Positions 36,809 to 47,618 of a DNA stretch of 64,000 nt are shown here, piece after piece. The stretch's first letter is position 1. Each line of letters opens with the position of its first letter. Made by a program: the position numbers and the translations under genes. Location: positions 2,490,707 through 2,554,706 of the forward strand of contig NZ_CH902584.1 of NCBI RefSeq assembly GCF_000152845.1. The letters are read 5' to 3'. Under the pieces are notes generated by a model that was given only the letters and a program-made list of their open reading frames with translations, made no database searches and was not told the origin of the DNA. The DNA comes from Roseovarius sp. 217 (GTDB lineage Bacteria; Pseudomonadota; Alphaproteobacteria; Rhodobacterales; Rhodobacteraceae).

Positions 36809-37846
36809 TCACACCGTCACGCCATTCGGATGCCGAAGCCTGTTTCCCTCTACGTCAAAGAAATGCAGGTCATCATCGGCGAAATCTATGTCGAGCGTGT
36901 CTCCGGTCGGAATGTGCCGCAATCCCGGCATTGCGATCACCAACCCATTCGCACCGGGATGTGTCAGCCCCACGAAGGTCTCGGACCCCAGGAATTCACA
37001 TTCTGAAACGCGGCACGTCAGACGCCCCTTGCCCGGCGCAGCCAAACGCAGGCTCTCGGCGCGCAGGCCGATCTTGGTCGCCTGCTCGAAACCGGGCAGC
37101 GCCGCGCCGTCAATCAGCGCCATCGGCGGCGCGCCCACGAATTCGGCGACAAAGGTATTGGCGGCGCGGTAATACAGATCCTCGGGCGCGCCGGTCTGCT
37201 GGATGCGCCCGTCCTTCATCAACACGACGATATCGGCCATGCTCATGGCTTCGGTTTGATCATGGGTCACGTAGATGACGGTGATCCCGAGATCGAGTTG
37301 CAGCTTCTTGATATCCTTGCGCACAGACGCGCGCAGCTTGGCATCAAGGTTCGACAGCGGCTCATCCATCAGGCAAAGCGGCTGATTTGCCACGATGGCA
37401 CGGGCGAGGGCCACGCGCTGCCGTTGACCCCCTGACAACGCGCCCGGCTTGCGCGCCTCATAGCCCAAGAGCCCGGTGATTTCGAGCGCGCGCGCCAGCT
37501 TCTCGCGCCGCTCGGCGGCGGGCACCCGACGCACCTTGAGGCCGAACACCACATTTTCCGCCACGCTGAGATGCGGAAAGAGCGCATAGGACTGAAACAC
37601 CATCGACAGATTGCGCTCGGAGGGTGCCGCCGTGGTCACGTCCTTGCCGTCAATGATGATCCGCCCTTCATCTGGCAATTCCAATCCCGAGAGAAGCCGC
37701 AGCGTGGTCGATTTCCCGCAACCGGACGGGCCGAGCAGCGCCACAAAGGACCCGCGCGGGATCGACAGGGAAACGTCCGCAACCCCAAGCTGCCCATTCC
37801 AGCGCTTGGCGACATTCTGAACCTCGACGAATGTATCCGACATCAT
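36809..37846 (-). CDS. ABC transporter ATPase, UgpC-like
   Basis: 345 residues. Walker A GPSGCGKST, Q-loop VFQSYALFPHLSV, signature LSGGQRQRVALARAI, Walker B LCLMDEPLSNLDA and switch THDQ are intact, and the C-terminal TOBE regulatory domain is present (EFVGAPPMALIDG onward). This is the MalK/UgpC type that serves CUT1 importers. Its start overlaps the stop of the DeoR-type regulator by 4 bp; the binding protein follows after 42 bp. Confidence 0.9.
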   Translation of the reverse strand: MMSDTFVEVQNVAKRWNGQLGVADVSLSIPRGSFVALLGPSGCGKSTTLRLLSGLELPDEGRIIIDGKDVTTAAPSERNLSMVFQSYALFPHLSVAENVVFGLKVRRVPAAERREKLARALEITGLLGYEARKPGALSGGQRQRVALARAIVANQPLCLMDEPLSNLDAKLRASVRKDIKKLQLDLGITVIYVTHDQTEAMSMADIVVLMKDGRIQQTGAPEDLYYRAANTFVAEFVGAPPMALIDGAALPGFEQATKIGLRAESLRLAAPGKGRLTCRVSECEFLGSETFVGLTHPGANGLVIAMPGLRHIPTGDTLDIDFADDDLHFFDVEGNRLRHPNGVTV

Positions 37847-38631
37847 TCGGCATCCTCTTCAAAGGTAATCCGGTCCCCAAGCTGCTCGACCAGTCGGTCA
37901 AAGGGCGCTGCGGGCGGGCGGTCGCAGATGATGTGGTCAATCTGGGTGATCTTGCCGCCAACGGCGGGGGCCAGACGCCCGAACTTGCTGTGGTCTATGA
38001 CCAGAATGGATTTCCGCGCGTTATGCCACATACGATGAGTTGCGCGCACCTCGGCCTGATGGAATTCCAGCAACTCGCCCTCCGCGCCGATCCCTGCCGT
38101 TCCAAAGAGGGCGAATTCGGCGCGGTAGCGGTCAAAAAACTCGACCACCTCCTCGCCTACGAAATCGCGGTCCGGCAGGCGAAGCTCCCCACCCGGCAGG
38201 ATGATGCGATTGGAAATCTCTTCGCTGAGCGCCATCGCCGCGCTGAGATTATTGGTGACGATGGTCAGTTCCTTCTTGCGATGTAGCGCCCGCGCCACGC
38301 TGAGCACGGTGGACCCGATGGAGATAAAGACAGTGGCCCCGTTCGGGATCAGCGCCGCCGCAGCATTGGCAATGGCGCGCTTGCCCACAAGATTTGTGCC
38401 GGCGCGTTGGTCAAACGGCGTGTTACGCCGTTCTTCCGCCAGTTCGATGCGTCCATGTGAGCGTTGCAGCGTGTCGCCATCGCACAGGATATCGAGGTCG
38501 CGGCGAATCGTCTGCATCGACACGCCGAACATCTCGGCGAGCGCGCCTACGCTCACTCCTCCCTGTTCCTGAACGACCTGCTGGATCAGATCGTGTCGCC
38601 TGCTTTTCTTGGACGCCATATCAGTTTCCAT
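37843..38631 (-). CDS. DeoR/GlpR-family transcriptional regulator
   Basis: 262 residues: an N-terminal DeoR helix-turn-helix (VSVGALAEMFGVSMQTIRRDLDIL, about residues 26-49) and a DeoRC sugar-phosphate-sensing domain with the conserved NLVGKRAIANAAAALI, ISIGSTVLSVARAL and LFGTAGIGAEGELLEFH segments. GlpR-type members sense glycerol-3-phosphate, which fits the operon it heads. Two starts are possible, 38631 or 38619; the latter has GGAA at better distance. It is divergent from the HAD gene. Confidence 0.85.
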   Translation of the reverse strand: METDMASKKSRRHDLIQQVVQEQGGVSVGALAEMFGVSMQTIRRDLDILCDGDTLQRSHGRIELAEERRNTPFDQRAGTNLVGKRAIANAAAALIPNGATVFISIGSTVLSVARALHRKKELTIVTNNLSAAMALSEEISNRIILPGGELRLPDRDFVGEEVVEFFDRYRAEFALFGTAGIGAEGELLEFHQAEVRATHRMWHNARKSILVIDHSKFGRLAPAVGGKITQIDHIICDRPPAAPFDRLVEQLGDRITFEEDAE

Positions 38632-38918
38632 GGTTTTGCCCGATTGTTGGTCACGAAATGCAACAAAGCAACATTTAGTTGCGCGGTTTGCGTACAGTTT
38701 TGCGGTAGCGGGATCCGCTCAATTCTGAAAACTGGCGTTTTTCTCCAGGCTCAAGCTATAAAAGCGTTATCCTAGGATTGTGACAGCTGTATGAAATGTC
38801 ATTATGTTGTTTTGGACTTTCAATTTTCTATCTGCACTGTAAGTTTTCCCCAAGCTGGATGTAATCTCCAGTTCTGCGGCACCCGCAGTTCGACCTAGTC
38901 AGGGAACCAGCCACGCTG
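38632..38918. promoter_or_regulatory. Divergent regulatory region with candidate GlpR operator
   Basis: AT-rich 287-bp gap between the GlpR-like operon and the HAD gene. GCAACATTTAGTTGC (38668-38682) has perfect 5-bp arms about 40 bp upstream of the regulator start and is the best operator candidate. A second, weaker dyad TGACA-N11-TGTCA lies near 38781-38801. No gene is seen here. Confidence 0.45.
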
Positions 38919-39803
38919 ATGGATACTGTCGCGACCATATTCGACCGCTACGAGGCTGTGCGCCATCGCCTGCCTTTGGCCACATCTCTAGACGGAACAT
39001 CCAAAATCAGCTCACTGCATGACATTGCTGCATATGCCGATGCCTTTGTCTTTGACGCCTATGGAGTGCTGAATATCGGTGAGTCCGCCATTCCCGGTGC
39101 CGCGCAACGGCTGAGAGAATTGCGCGACATCGGCTGTCAGATCCGCATTCTCTCGAACGCGGCCAGTTACACCCATGCAGGGGCCGTGTCCAAATTTCGG
39201 ACCCTCGGCATGGGGGTCAGGGATCACGAGATCATCACCAGCCGCGACGCGACGCTGGCACATCTGGACAGCAGAGTTTGGGGATGTATCGCCGCACCAC
39301 AGGACAATCTGTCAGACATCGCGGTCCCCACACGTCGCCTTGTCGATGATCCTGCGAGCTATGATCAGGTCGAGGGGTTTCTGTTTCTATCGACCGAGGT
39401 CTGGTCATTGGAACGACAGGCGCTTTTGGAGGCGTCGCTGCTCAAGCGGCCAAGACCCCTGATCATCGCCAATGCAGATCTTGTTGCCCCCCGCGAACAC
39501 GGGTTCTCTCTCGAGCCCGGTTATTTTGGTCATCGGCTCGCAGATCGCGGCATCCCCGACATCCGGTTTGTCGGCAAGCCATTTCCCGCAGTCTACGAGA
39601 TGATCGAAGCCTCATTGCCCGGTATTTCACCGGGTCGGATAGTCATGTGCGGAGATACGCTTCACACGGATATTCTGGGTGCAACGGCGCGGGGCTGGCA
39701 GACAGTTCTTGTAGAGCATGACGGCCTTTTCTCCGGTCAAGACACCTGTGCCTATTTCAATCAAGCCAAGCTCTTTCCAACCTGGAGACTGTCGCGCATC
39801 TGA
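38919..39803 (+). CDS. HAD-superfamily IIA phosphatase (NagD-like)
   Basis: 294 residues. Motif I is FVFDAYGVLN (Asp46; the usual second Asp is Tyr48), motif II LSNAAS, the lysine in FVGKPFPAVYE, and motif IV MCGDTLHTDILGA. This is the type IIA cap pattern of NagD/glycerol-phosphatase-like enzymes. Some subgroups naturally have an aromatic residue at the second Asp position, so activity is not excluded. Divergent from the GlpR-Ugp operon, it may dephosphorylate glycerol-3-phosphate or a related product. The substrate is unproven. Confidence 0.8.
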   Translation: MDTVATIFDRYEAVRHRLPLATSLDGTSKISSLHDIAAYADAFVFDAYGVLNIGESAIPGAAQRLRELRDIGCQIRILSNAASYTHAGAVSKFRTLGMGVRDHEIITSRDATLAHLDSRVWGCIAAPQDNLSDIAVPTRRLVDDPASYDQVEGFLFLSTEVWSLERQALLEASLLKRPRPLIIANADLVAPREHGFSLEPGYFGHRLADRGIPDIRFVGKPFPAVYEMIEASLPGISPGRIVMCGDTLHTDILGATARGWQTVLVEHDGLFSGQDTCAYFNQAKLFPTWRLSRI

Positions 39804-39900
39804 CGCATCGTGGGGCGCGTTGCCGTAAATCGGTGAGTTGCTCAGAGAGCGCAGGACGACCAACTCCTTTGAACGCAGGCTCCGGTCCGCCAGACAGTAC

Positions 39901-39931
39901 AAAAGCGGCCGACTCGATGTCGACCGCTTTT
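39901..39931. terminator. Bidirectional terminator between HAD gene and csbD
   Basis: AAAAGCGGCCGAC and GTCGACCGCTTTT form a 13-bp stem with one mismatch and five-base loop; A-run on one side and T-run on the other make it work on both strands for these convergent genes. Confidence 0.85.
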
Positions 39932-39955
39932 GGGTAGTGTAACATGCTGAAGGCG

Positions 39956-40153
39956 TCAGACGCTTCTCGACCAGTCATCCACCTCTTTTTCGGCTTGGTC
40001 CTTGGATATGCCGTATTTTTCCTGAATCTTGCCGACCAGTTGCTCGCGCTCACCGGCAATCTGTTGCAGGTCGTCGTCGGTGAGTTCGCCCCATTTGGAC
40101 TTGGCTGCACCTGCGGCTTGTTTCCATTTGCCTTTGATAATATCCCAGTTCAT
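39956..40153 (-). CDS. CsbD-family stress protein
   Basis: 65 residues starting MNWDIIKGKWKQAAGAAKSKWG, a near-consensus CsbD start, followed by LTDDDLQQIAGEREQLVGKIQEKYG. CsbD-like proteins are small, hydrophilic and induced by general stress; their function is unknown. The ATG at 40153 has GGAGAAA upstream, and the longer upstream frame is without similarity. It ends at a bidirectional terminator. Confidence 0.9.
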   Translation of the reverse strand: MNWDIIKGKWKQAAGAAKSKWGELTDDDLQQIAGEREQLVGKIQEKYGISKDQAEKEVDDWSRSV

Positions 40154-40240
40154 CGGTTTCTCCATCTTTGGTTGACGCATGATGGAATAACGCAGCGCCG
40201 CGCGCATGGTTCCCTTCCTCTCCAGATCAACGTCGGTGCA

Positions 40241-40834
40241 TCAGCGCCAGTCGATCTCGAAACGGCAGGCGGGCGCGCCGGTGGCACAGCAGGCGGATTC
40301 GATCGCATGGGCGCGTGGATGAACCAGCCCGGCAAAGAGCCACTCGAAGACGGCGGCGTGCCAATCGCAGAGCGGGGCCGGGGCGTGGTCGCCGCGAATG
40401 ATCGGGTTGTCGGCGAGGGTAAAGACCACCGGTGGGCCGGATCTTGCAGACAGTGTGCCGGTGCCGCAGAAGGTCCAGCCATGGGCGAGAATGGCACGGG
40501 TCAGGATCGGCGCCGCGACACGCGCAGGCAGGGCACGCAGCAGGGTTTGCGCGGCGTGCGGGATGCGGTGGGCGAGGATATAATCTCCGGTGCCCTGACC
40601 TGCGGCAATGGCGATTTCGCGCGCGTTTTCAGGGTGATACCGTCGCAGCGCGCTGTGCAGCGCCGCGACGCGGGCCTCGTCGATCATCGCCGTCGGGTCG
40701 GGCAGGGGGTCAAATCCCAGGGGGGCAAAGAGCGCGCGGCGCGCGCCCTCACCCGCGATACGGTCCATCGCGGGGGCCAGTTGCAGCACCGCATTGGGGC
40801 CAATGCGGGCGGTCATATGACTGCCGTCAGGCAT
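40241..40834 (-). CDS. bchJ: BchJ-type V4R-domain protein of bacteriochlorophyll synthesis
   Basis: About 197 residues, with the 4-vinyl-reductase (V4R) domain in the C-terminal half ending in [19 protein letters not shown]. BchJ was named 4-vinyl reductase but is now thought to aid substrate delivery in bacteriochlorophyll synthesis. The start at 40834 overlaps the bchE stop by 8 bp; 40816 is an alternative. bchE-bchJ is the order in purple bacteria, but the next usual gene, bchG, is missing here: csbD follows instead. Confidence 0.85.
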   Translation of the reverse strand: MPDGSHMTARIGPNAVLQLAPAMDRIAGEGARRALFAPLGFDPLPDPTAMIDEARVAALHSALRRYHPENAREIAIAAGQGTGDYILAHRIPHAAQTLLRALPARVAAPILTRAILAHGWTFCGTGTLSARSGPPVVFTLADNPIIRGDHAPAPLCDWHAAVFEWLFAGLVHPRAHAIESACCATGAPACRFEIDWR

Positions 40835-42488
40835 CCATCTGCTGCGTGCTGCCGCCGCAGGCGCGGACATCGGCGCCATTGGGCATCTTGAAGCCCTCGT
40901 TGCGGTCTATGGCGCGGTCTTTCATCTGGGCGCGTACCGCTTCACGGCGCTCTGCCGCGCGGGCGGCACGGTCGGCGCTGGCCTCCCAATCCTCCATCTG
41001 TGCCTCGGCGATGGTGCGGGTTTCGTCAAAGTCGAAATGCACCTTGTTCTTGGTCTGTGGCCCCCAATACCCGGCCTTGCCCAGATCGTAGAAGGTGCGG
41101 GCAAAGCCGGCCTTGAGAAACGCCGTGAGACAGCCCAAGAGATAGCGTCGCCGATAGCCGGTGCCGCGCCAGGGATAGTGAAAGAGCGCCTTGCGCATAT
41201 AGAAGCGGCGGTAGTTCTTCATCACCCCGTCCAGCAGCTCGCCGCGCGTCATGGCGGCGGGTTTCATGATCGGCGTGACAAAGTTATATTTTGAGAAATC
41301 AAAGACTTCGACCTGATCGCGGAGCTCCTGAAAGAGCGGCGTAAAGGGCCAGGGCGTATACATCGCCCAATTGGCCAGATCTGGTTGCCAGTCCCAGGCC
41401 ATCTGAAAGGTTTCCTCAAGCGTCTCCGGGGTCTCGTTGTCGAGCCCGACGATGAACTGCGCCTCGGTAAAGATATCCGCCTCGCGCAGAAGCTGAATCG
41501 CCTTCTTGTTCTGGGCGACGGTGGTTTCCTTGTTGAACTGGTCGAGTTTCAGTTGCGCCGCCGCCTCGGTGCCCAAGGAGACATGCACCAGGCCGGCCTT
41601 GCGGTAGAATTTCAACAGATCGCGGTCGCGGTAGATGTCGGTGACGCGGGTGTTGATGCCCCATTGCACCCGGCGCGGCAGGTCGCGGGCGATCAGTTCC
41701 TCGCAGAACTGGACGAATTTCTTTTTGTTTATAGTGGGTTCCTCATCCGCGAGGATGAAGAATCCGACGCCGTGATTGTTGACGAGATTCTCGATCTCAT
41801 CCACCACTTTTTTTGGATCACGCACGCGGTAATCGCGCCAGAATTTCCATTGGCTGCAAAAGGAACAGGTAAACGGGCAGCCGCGCGCCATGTTGGGGAT
41901 GGCGACCCGTTTGCCGAGCGGCACGTAGATGTATTTTTCCCATTCCAGAAGCGACCAGTCGGGGTCGATCGCATCGAGATCCTTGACCGTTGGCGCGGCG
42001 GGGGTGGCGGTAATGGTATCGCCGTCGAAATAGGCCAAGCCCTTGATAGATTTACGTGTTTCAAGCCATTTCCCACTGTCCGCAGCCCGGATCAGATTGA
42101 GGAAAATCTCCTCGCCCTCGCCGCGCACGATGACATCCACCCAAGGCGCCTCGGAGAGGACTTGTTTGTACATGAAGGTGGCATGGACGCCGCCCAGCAC
42201 CCGGAGTGCGCCGGGCACCACCTCTTGTGCAAGTTTGAGAATGTTTTCAGCAACATAGATCGAGGGGGTAATGGCGGTGACACCCACAACATCGGGGTTC
42301 AGGTCGCGCAGTCGGTCGCGCAGGCTATCGTCGTCAAGATGGTTGGTCATGGCGTCGATAAAGGTGACGTCGGTATAGCCCGCGTTCCGCAGGTGCCCCG
42401 CCAGGTAGGCGACCCAAGCGGGGGGCCAACTTCCGGCAATCTCGGCCCCTCCAGAGTGATAATTGGGGTGGATCAAGACGATGCGCAT
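40827..42488 (-). CDS. bchE: Anaerobic Mg-protoporphyrin IX monomethyl ester cyclase
   Basis: BchE forms the fifth ring of bacteriochlorophyll without oxygen, using water-derived oxygen. The 553-residue protein has an N-terminal cobalamin-binding region and a radical-SAM core with Cys204, Cys208 and Cys211 (CPFTCSFC). The start at 42488 ([14 protein letters not shown]) has GGGAG upstream and matches the family N terminus. The last ~60 residues are charged and end in [10 protein letters not shown]. The promoter carries PpsR-like and FNR-like sites, as expected for a photosynthesis gene made at low oxygen. Confidence 0.93.
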   Translation of the reverse strand: MRIVLIHPNYHSGGAEIAGSWPPAWVAYLAGHLRNAGYTDVTFIDAMTNHLDDDSLRDRLRDLNPDVVGVTAITPSIYVAENILKLAQEVVPGALRVLGGVHATFMYKQVLSEAPWVDVIVRGEGEEIFLNLIRAADSGKWLETRKSIKGLAYFDGDTITATPAAPTVKDLDAIDPDWSLLEWEKYIYVPLGKRVAIPNMARGCPFTCSFCSQWKFWRDYRVRDPKKVVDEIENLVNNHGVGFFILADEEPTINKKKFVQFCEELIARDLPRRVQWGINTRVTDIYRDRDLLKFYRKAGLVHVSLGTEAAAQLKLDQFNKETTVAQNKKAIQLLREADIFTEAQFIVGLDNETPETLEETFQMAWDWQPDLANWAMYTPWPFTPLFQELRDQVEVFDFSKYNFVTPIMKPAAMTRGELLDGVMKNYRRFYMRKALFHYPWRGTGYRRRYLLGCLTAFLKAGFARTFYDLGKAGYWGPQTKNKVHFDFDETRTIAEAQMEDWEASADRAARAAERREAVRAQMKDRAIDRNEGFKMPNGADVRACGGSTQQMDA

Positions 42489-42528
42489 AATATGGCTCCC
42501 TGTTTGATGATTAATGTACACTTCTAAG

Positions 42529-42546
42529 TGTCAACTTAACTTGACA
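42529..42546. promoter_or_regulatory. PpsR/CrtJ-type operator of bchE
   Basis: TGTCAACTTAACTTGACA is an exact TGT-N12-ACA with perfect TGTCAA/TTGACA arms. On the minus strand the downstream arm also reads TTGACA, a consensus -35, so a bound repressor would block RNA polymerase. PpsR represses photosynthesis genes under oxygen and blue light. Confidence 0.8.
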
Positions 42547-42554
42547 TAAATCAA
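42541..42554. promoter_or_regulatory. FNR/FnrL-like site of bchE, overlapping the PpsR site
   Basis: TTGACATAAATCAA matches TTGAT-N4-ATCAA at 9 of 10 positions and shares six bases with the PpsR-like site. FnrL is known to activate bchE in Rhodobacter when oxygen is absent. The yebC start is 88 bp away on the other side, so an effect on yebC cannot be excluded. Confidence 0.75.
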
Positions 42555-42641
42555 ACTGCGATGAGATGGGGCAGGGCGTTGCCCTGTGCGCGCCAAGCGT
42601 ATAAAAGGCGTCAAATTCCCGGATATGCAGGAGAAGGCATC

Positions 42642-43382
42642 ATGGCCGGCCATTCCAAATGGGCGAATATTCAACACCGCAAGGGACGGCAGGATGCCGT
42701 GCGGGCGAAACTATTTTCCAAGTTTTCCAAAGAGATAACGGTCGCGGCCAAGATGGGTGATCCGGACCCGGACAAGAACCCGCGTCTGCGTCTGGCAATC
42801 AAGGAAGCCAAGGCGCAATCCATGCCCAAGGACAATATCGAGCGCGCCATCAAAAAGGCGATGGGCGGCGATGCAGAGGATTATGAAGAAATCCGCTATG
42901 AAGGGTACGGCCCCAATGGGGTGGCGATCATTGTCGAGGCGATGACCGACAACCGCAATCGCACCGCGTCCAACGTGCGCTCGACCTTTACCAAGAACGG
43001 CGGCAATCTGGGTGAGACCGGTAGCGTTGCGTTCATGTTCGAGCGCAAGGGCGAGGTTACCTATCCCGCCAGTGTCGGTGATGCGGATACGGTGATGATG
43101 GCCGCACTTGAGGCAGGGGCAGAAGATGTGGAGTCGGGCGAGGATGGCCACACTATCTGGTGTGCTGACACGGATCTGAGTGAGGCCGCCTCGGCGCTGG
43201 AGGAGGCCTTGGGCGAGAGCAACTCGACGAAGCTGGTGTGGAAACCGACCACCACGACCGAAATGGACCTTGAGAGCATGCAAAAGCTGATGAAGCTGAT
43301 CGAGGCGCTTGAGGATGATGACGACGTGCAGCGCGTCACCACCAATTTCGAGGCCTCGGACGCGGTGATGGAGCAGCTCTGA
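42642..43382 (+). CDS. yebC: YebC/PmpR-family protein (translation/regulation)
   Basis: 246 residues starting [18 protein letters not shown], the family consensus. Conserved [23 protein letters not shown] and [21 protein letters not shown] segments and the acidic C terminus are present. YebC proteins were called transcription regulators; recent work gives them a role on ribosomes stalled at proline stretches. GGAGAAGG precedes the ATG at 42642. It is divergent from bchE and closed by a strong terminator; ruvC, a frequent neighbour, is absent. Confidence 0.93.
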   Translation: MAGHSKWANIQHRKGRQDAVRAKLFSKFSKEITVAAKMGDPDPDKNPRLRLAIKEAKAQSMPKDNIERAIKKAMGGDAEDYEEIRYEGYGPNGVAIIVEAMTDNRNRTASNVRSTFTKNGGNLGETGSVAFMFERKGEVTYPASVGDADTVMMAALEAGAEDVESGEDGHTIWCADTDLSEAASALEEALGESNSTKLVWKPTTTTEMDLESMQKLMKLIEALEDDDDVQRVTTNFEASDAVMEQL

Positions 43383-43440
43383 GCTGTGTACAGGGCGTAC
43401 AAACCGCACCCGGTTTCGGGACACAAGAGCGTGGTTACGG

Positions 43441-43466
43441 GAAAGAGGGCCGGTTGGCCCTCTTTC
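43441..43466. terminator. Bidirectional terminator between yebC and the DUF305 gene
   Basis: GAAAGAGGGCC-GGTT-GGCCCTCTTTC is a perfect 11-bp stem with a four-base loop between convergent genes; the AT-containing stem base and flanking bases serve both directions. Confidence 0.85.
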
Positions 43467-43479
43467 TCATAGGCTGGGA

Positions 43480-43842
43480 TCAGTATCCCATTCGGGCGAG
43501 GCGCTCGCGCATCCAGATGATTTCGGCCTCTTGCGCGGCAATCACCGCTTCGGCCAGTTTGCGGACCTCTGGGTCTTGGCCGTGTTCAAGGGCGATGCGT
43601 GCCATGGCGACGGCACCCTCATGGTGCGGGATCATGCCGCGCAGAAAATCGACATCGGCGTCGCCGGTATAGTCCAGATCCATCGCGCCATGCATGGCGG
43701 CGTTCGCCTCCATATAGGCCTGCGTCGAGGCGGGCAGGTCGTGGGTCATCTGCATCGTATGGCCGCTGTGCTCGTGGCTGTCGGCGAGGGCGGGCGAGAG
43801 GGAAAGGGCCATAAGAGCGGCGGTCAGGGCGGCAAGACGCAT
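43480..43842 (-). CDS. Periplasmic DUF305 protein (CopM-like)
   Basis: 120 residues with a Sec signal peptide ([20 protein letters not shown]) and a histidine/methionine-rich mature protein: [12 protein letters not shown] and the family core [26 protein letters not shown]305 proteins are ferritin-like helical bundles; some bind copper outside the cytoplasm (CopM). No copper transporter or cop regulator gene is adjacent, so the metal link rests on its own residues. It is transcribed alone. Confidence 0.85.
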   Translation of the reverse strand: MRLAALTAALMALSLSPALADSHEHSGHTMQMTHDLPASTQAYMEANAAMHGAMDLDYTGDADVDFLRGMIPHHEGAVAMARIALEHGQDPEVRKLAEAVIAAQEAEIIWMRERLARMGY

Positions 43843-43950
43843 GGGCGTATCCTCGGTTGTTGTGTCTGAGGGTGCGATACGAGCATCCCCCTGCTGGAAG
43901 GCAAGAGCAGATGCGAGCAGATCAGCGGTTTGTTGGGGGCGAGGTTGGGT

Positions 43951-43975
43951 GGTGCGCCATGAATGCGCACCCTAC
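43951..43975 (+). repeat. Palindromic GGTGCGC repeat, copy 1
   Basis: GGTGCGCCATGAATGCGCACC followed by CTAC. Arms GGTGCGC and GCGCACC can form a hairpin. One of three copies clustered between the DUF305 gene and uvrB, with a fourth at 63737-63761. Confidence 0.8.
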
Positions 43976-44002
43976 GGTGGTGAGAGCGGGTGGTTCAGGG
44001 GC

Positions 44003-44027
44003 GTAGGGTGCGCATTTATGGCGCACC
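44003..44027 (-). repeat. Palindromic GGTGCGC repeat, copy 2 (inverted)
   Basis: Opposite orientation to copy 1 (complement reads GGTGCGCCATAAATGCGCACC then CTAC). Copies 1 and 2 together make a longer imperfect palindrome, a typical REP-pair layout. Confidence 0.8.
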
Positions 44028-44052
44028 GATTTGGCGGGGGGTGAGGTCGGTT

Positions 44053-44073
44053 GGTGCGCTATGAATGCGCACC

Positions 44074-44077
<4 letters not shown>
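44053..44077 (+). repeat. Palindromic GGTGCGC repeat, copy 3, overlapping the uvrB stop
   Basis: GGTGCGCTATGAATGCGCACC then CTAC. Its last four bases run into the uvrB stop codon (44074-44076), so this copy supplies the end of the uvrB reading frame. Confidence 0.8.
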
Positions 44078-46272
<2,195 letters not shown>

Positions 46273-46360
46273 GGGCGGTTCCTCTGGCTCGATGTCCACA
46301 TTTGTTCTCTTTTTCGCGGGGTTCAAGCCCCAAAGCGGGTTGCATGCGGGTCAACAGTAT

Positions 46361-46377
46361 ATGTAATGATATAACAT
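46361..46377. promoter_or_regulatory. Zur-like operator before the COG0523 GTPase gene
   Basis: ATGTAATGATATAACAT is an imperfect AT-rich palindrome resembling alphaproteobacterial Zur boxes, 20 bp before the GTPase start. Zinc-limitation control would suit the gene set downstream. Not tested. Confidence 0.55.
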
Positions 46378-46397
46378 ATTAAACCATGGAGGCCAAA

Positions 46398-47615
46398 ATG
46401 CACCCCACCGATACCCGCCTGCCTGTGACCGTGCTCTCGGGCTTTCTCGGCGCGGGCAAGACCACGCTGTTGAATGCCGTGCTGAACAACCGCGAGGGCC
46501 GCCGGGTGGCGGTCATCGTCAATGATATGTCCGAAGTGAATATTGATGCCGATCTGGTGCGCGAAGGTGGCGCGGATCTGAGCCACACCGATGAGACGCT
46601 GGTCGAGATGTCGAATGGCTGCATCTGCTGCACCCTGCGCGACGATCTCTTGCAGGAGGTGCGCAGGTTGGCCGGAGAGGGGCGGTTTGACTATCTGTTG
46701 ATCGAATCGACTGGCGTGTCAGAGCCTTTGCCGGTGGCGACGACCTTTGAGTTTCGCGACGAGGGCGGGGCGAGTCTGTCGGATGTCGCGCGGCTGGATA
46801 CGATGGTCACGGTGGTGGATGCCGTCAACCTGCTGGAGAATTATGCGAGCCATGATTTCCTGTCGGACCGGGGTGAGGTTGCCGGGCAGGGCGATGACCG
46901 GACGCTGGTGGATTTGCTGGTCGATCAGATCGAGTTTGCCGATGTGATCGTGCTCAACAAGGTGAGCGATGCCGGGCCGACCCGGCGGGACGCCGCGCGC
47001 AGCGTGATTGCCGCGCTCAACCCGGATGCGCAGGTGATCGAGACGGATTATGCGCAGGTCGATCCGATGCGGATCTTTGACACCGGGCTGTTTGATTTCG
47101 AGACCGCGCATGAGCATCCGCTCTGGGCCAAGGAACTCTACGGGTTTGCCGATCATGTGCCGGAGACCGAGGAATACGGCGTCAGTTCCTTTGTCTATCG
47201 CGCGCGCAGGCCGTTTGATCCGGCCAAGGTGCATGCGGTGCTGAATGGGCCTCTGCCCGGTGTGATCCGGGCCAAGGGGCATTTCTGGCTGGCGACGCGG
47301 CCCGAATGGGTGGCGGAATTCAGCCTTGCGGGGGCGCTGAGCAAGGTCGGGCCACTGGGGACATGGTGGGCTTCGGTGCCGGAGGCGCGCTGGCCCAGTC
47401 ATCCGCAGGCGCGCGACTATGTCAAACGCCATTGGGCGGAGCCGTTCGGCGACCGGCGGCAGGAACTGGTTTTTATCGGCGCGGGCATGGACCGGGCGGC
47501 GATCACGGCGGCGCTCGATGCGGGGCTGGTGGGGAGCGAGACGGCATTCGATCCGCTGGCGTTTCGCGATCTGCCCGATCCCTTTCCGGCGTGGCGGCGG
47601 GCAGAGGCGGCCTGA
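46398..47615 (+). CDS. COG0523 zinc metallochaperone-type GTPase
   Basis: 405 residues: Walker A GFLGAGKT (15-22), the metal-binding motif CICC (Cys75, Cys77, Cys78), Walker B-like [10 protein letters not shown], the guanine motif NKVSD, and the C-terminal CobW_C domain. Subgroups of this family (ZigA/ZagA) deliver zinc when it is scarce. GGAGG lies just before the ATG at 46398. The Zur-like box and the DUF1826 gene 3 bp downstream support a zinc rather than cobalt or nitrile hydratase role. Confidence 0.88.
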   Translation: MHPTDTRLPVTVLSGFLGAGKTTLLNAVLNNREGRRVAVIVNDMSEVNIDADLVREGGADLSHTDETLVEMSNGCICCTLRDDLLQEVRRLAGEGRFDYLLIESTGVSEPLPVATTFEFRDEGGASLSDVARLDTMVTVVDAVNLLENYASHDFLSDRGEVAGQGDDRTLVDLLVDQIEFADVIVLNKVSDAGPTRRDAARSVIAALNPDAQVIETDYAQVDPMRIFDTGLFDFETAHEHPLWAKELYGFADHVPETEEYGVSSFVYRARRPFDPAKVHAVLNGPLPGVIRAKGHFWLATRPEWVAEFSLAGALSKVGPLGTWWASVPEARWPSHPQARDYVKRHWAEPFGDRRQELVFIGAGMDRAAITAALDAGLVGSETAFDPLAFRDLPDPFPAWRRAEAA

Positions 47616-47618
47616 GCG

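Noticed and set aside
38775..38805. Pho box in front of the Ugp-like operon
   Set aside because: CTGTATG and TGTCAT resemble half-sites but are about 9 bp apart instead of 11 and poorly matched; a PhoB site cannot be supported.
42512..42531. Second PpsR site next to the bchE operator
   Set aside because: ACACTTCTAAGTGT is a palindrome, but its TGT and ACA elements do not have the 12-bp spacing of PpsR sites.
46273..46326. Earlier uvrB start (TTG at 46326)
   Set aside because: The ATG at 46272 has a good ribosome site (AGAGGAA), and the additional 18 residues have no family similarity.
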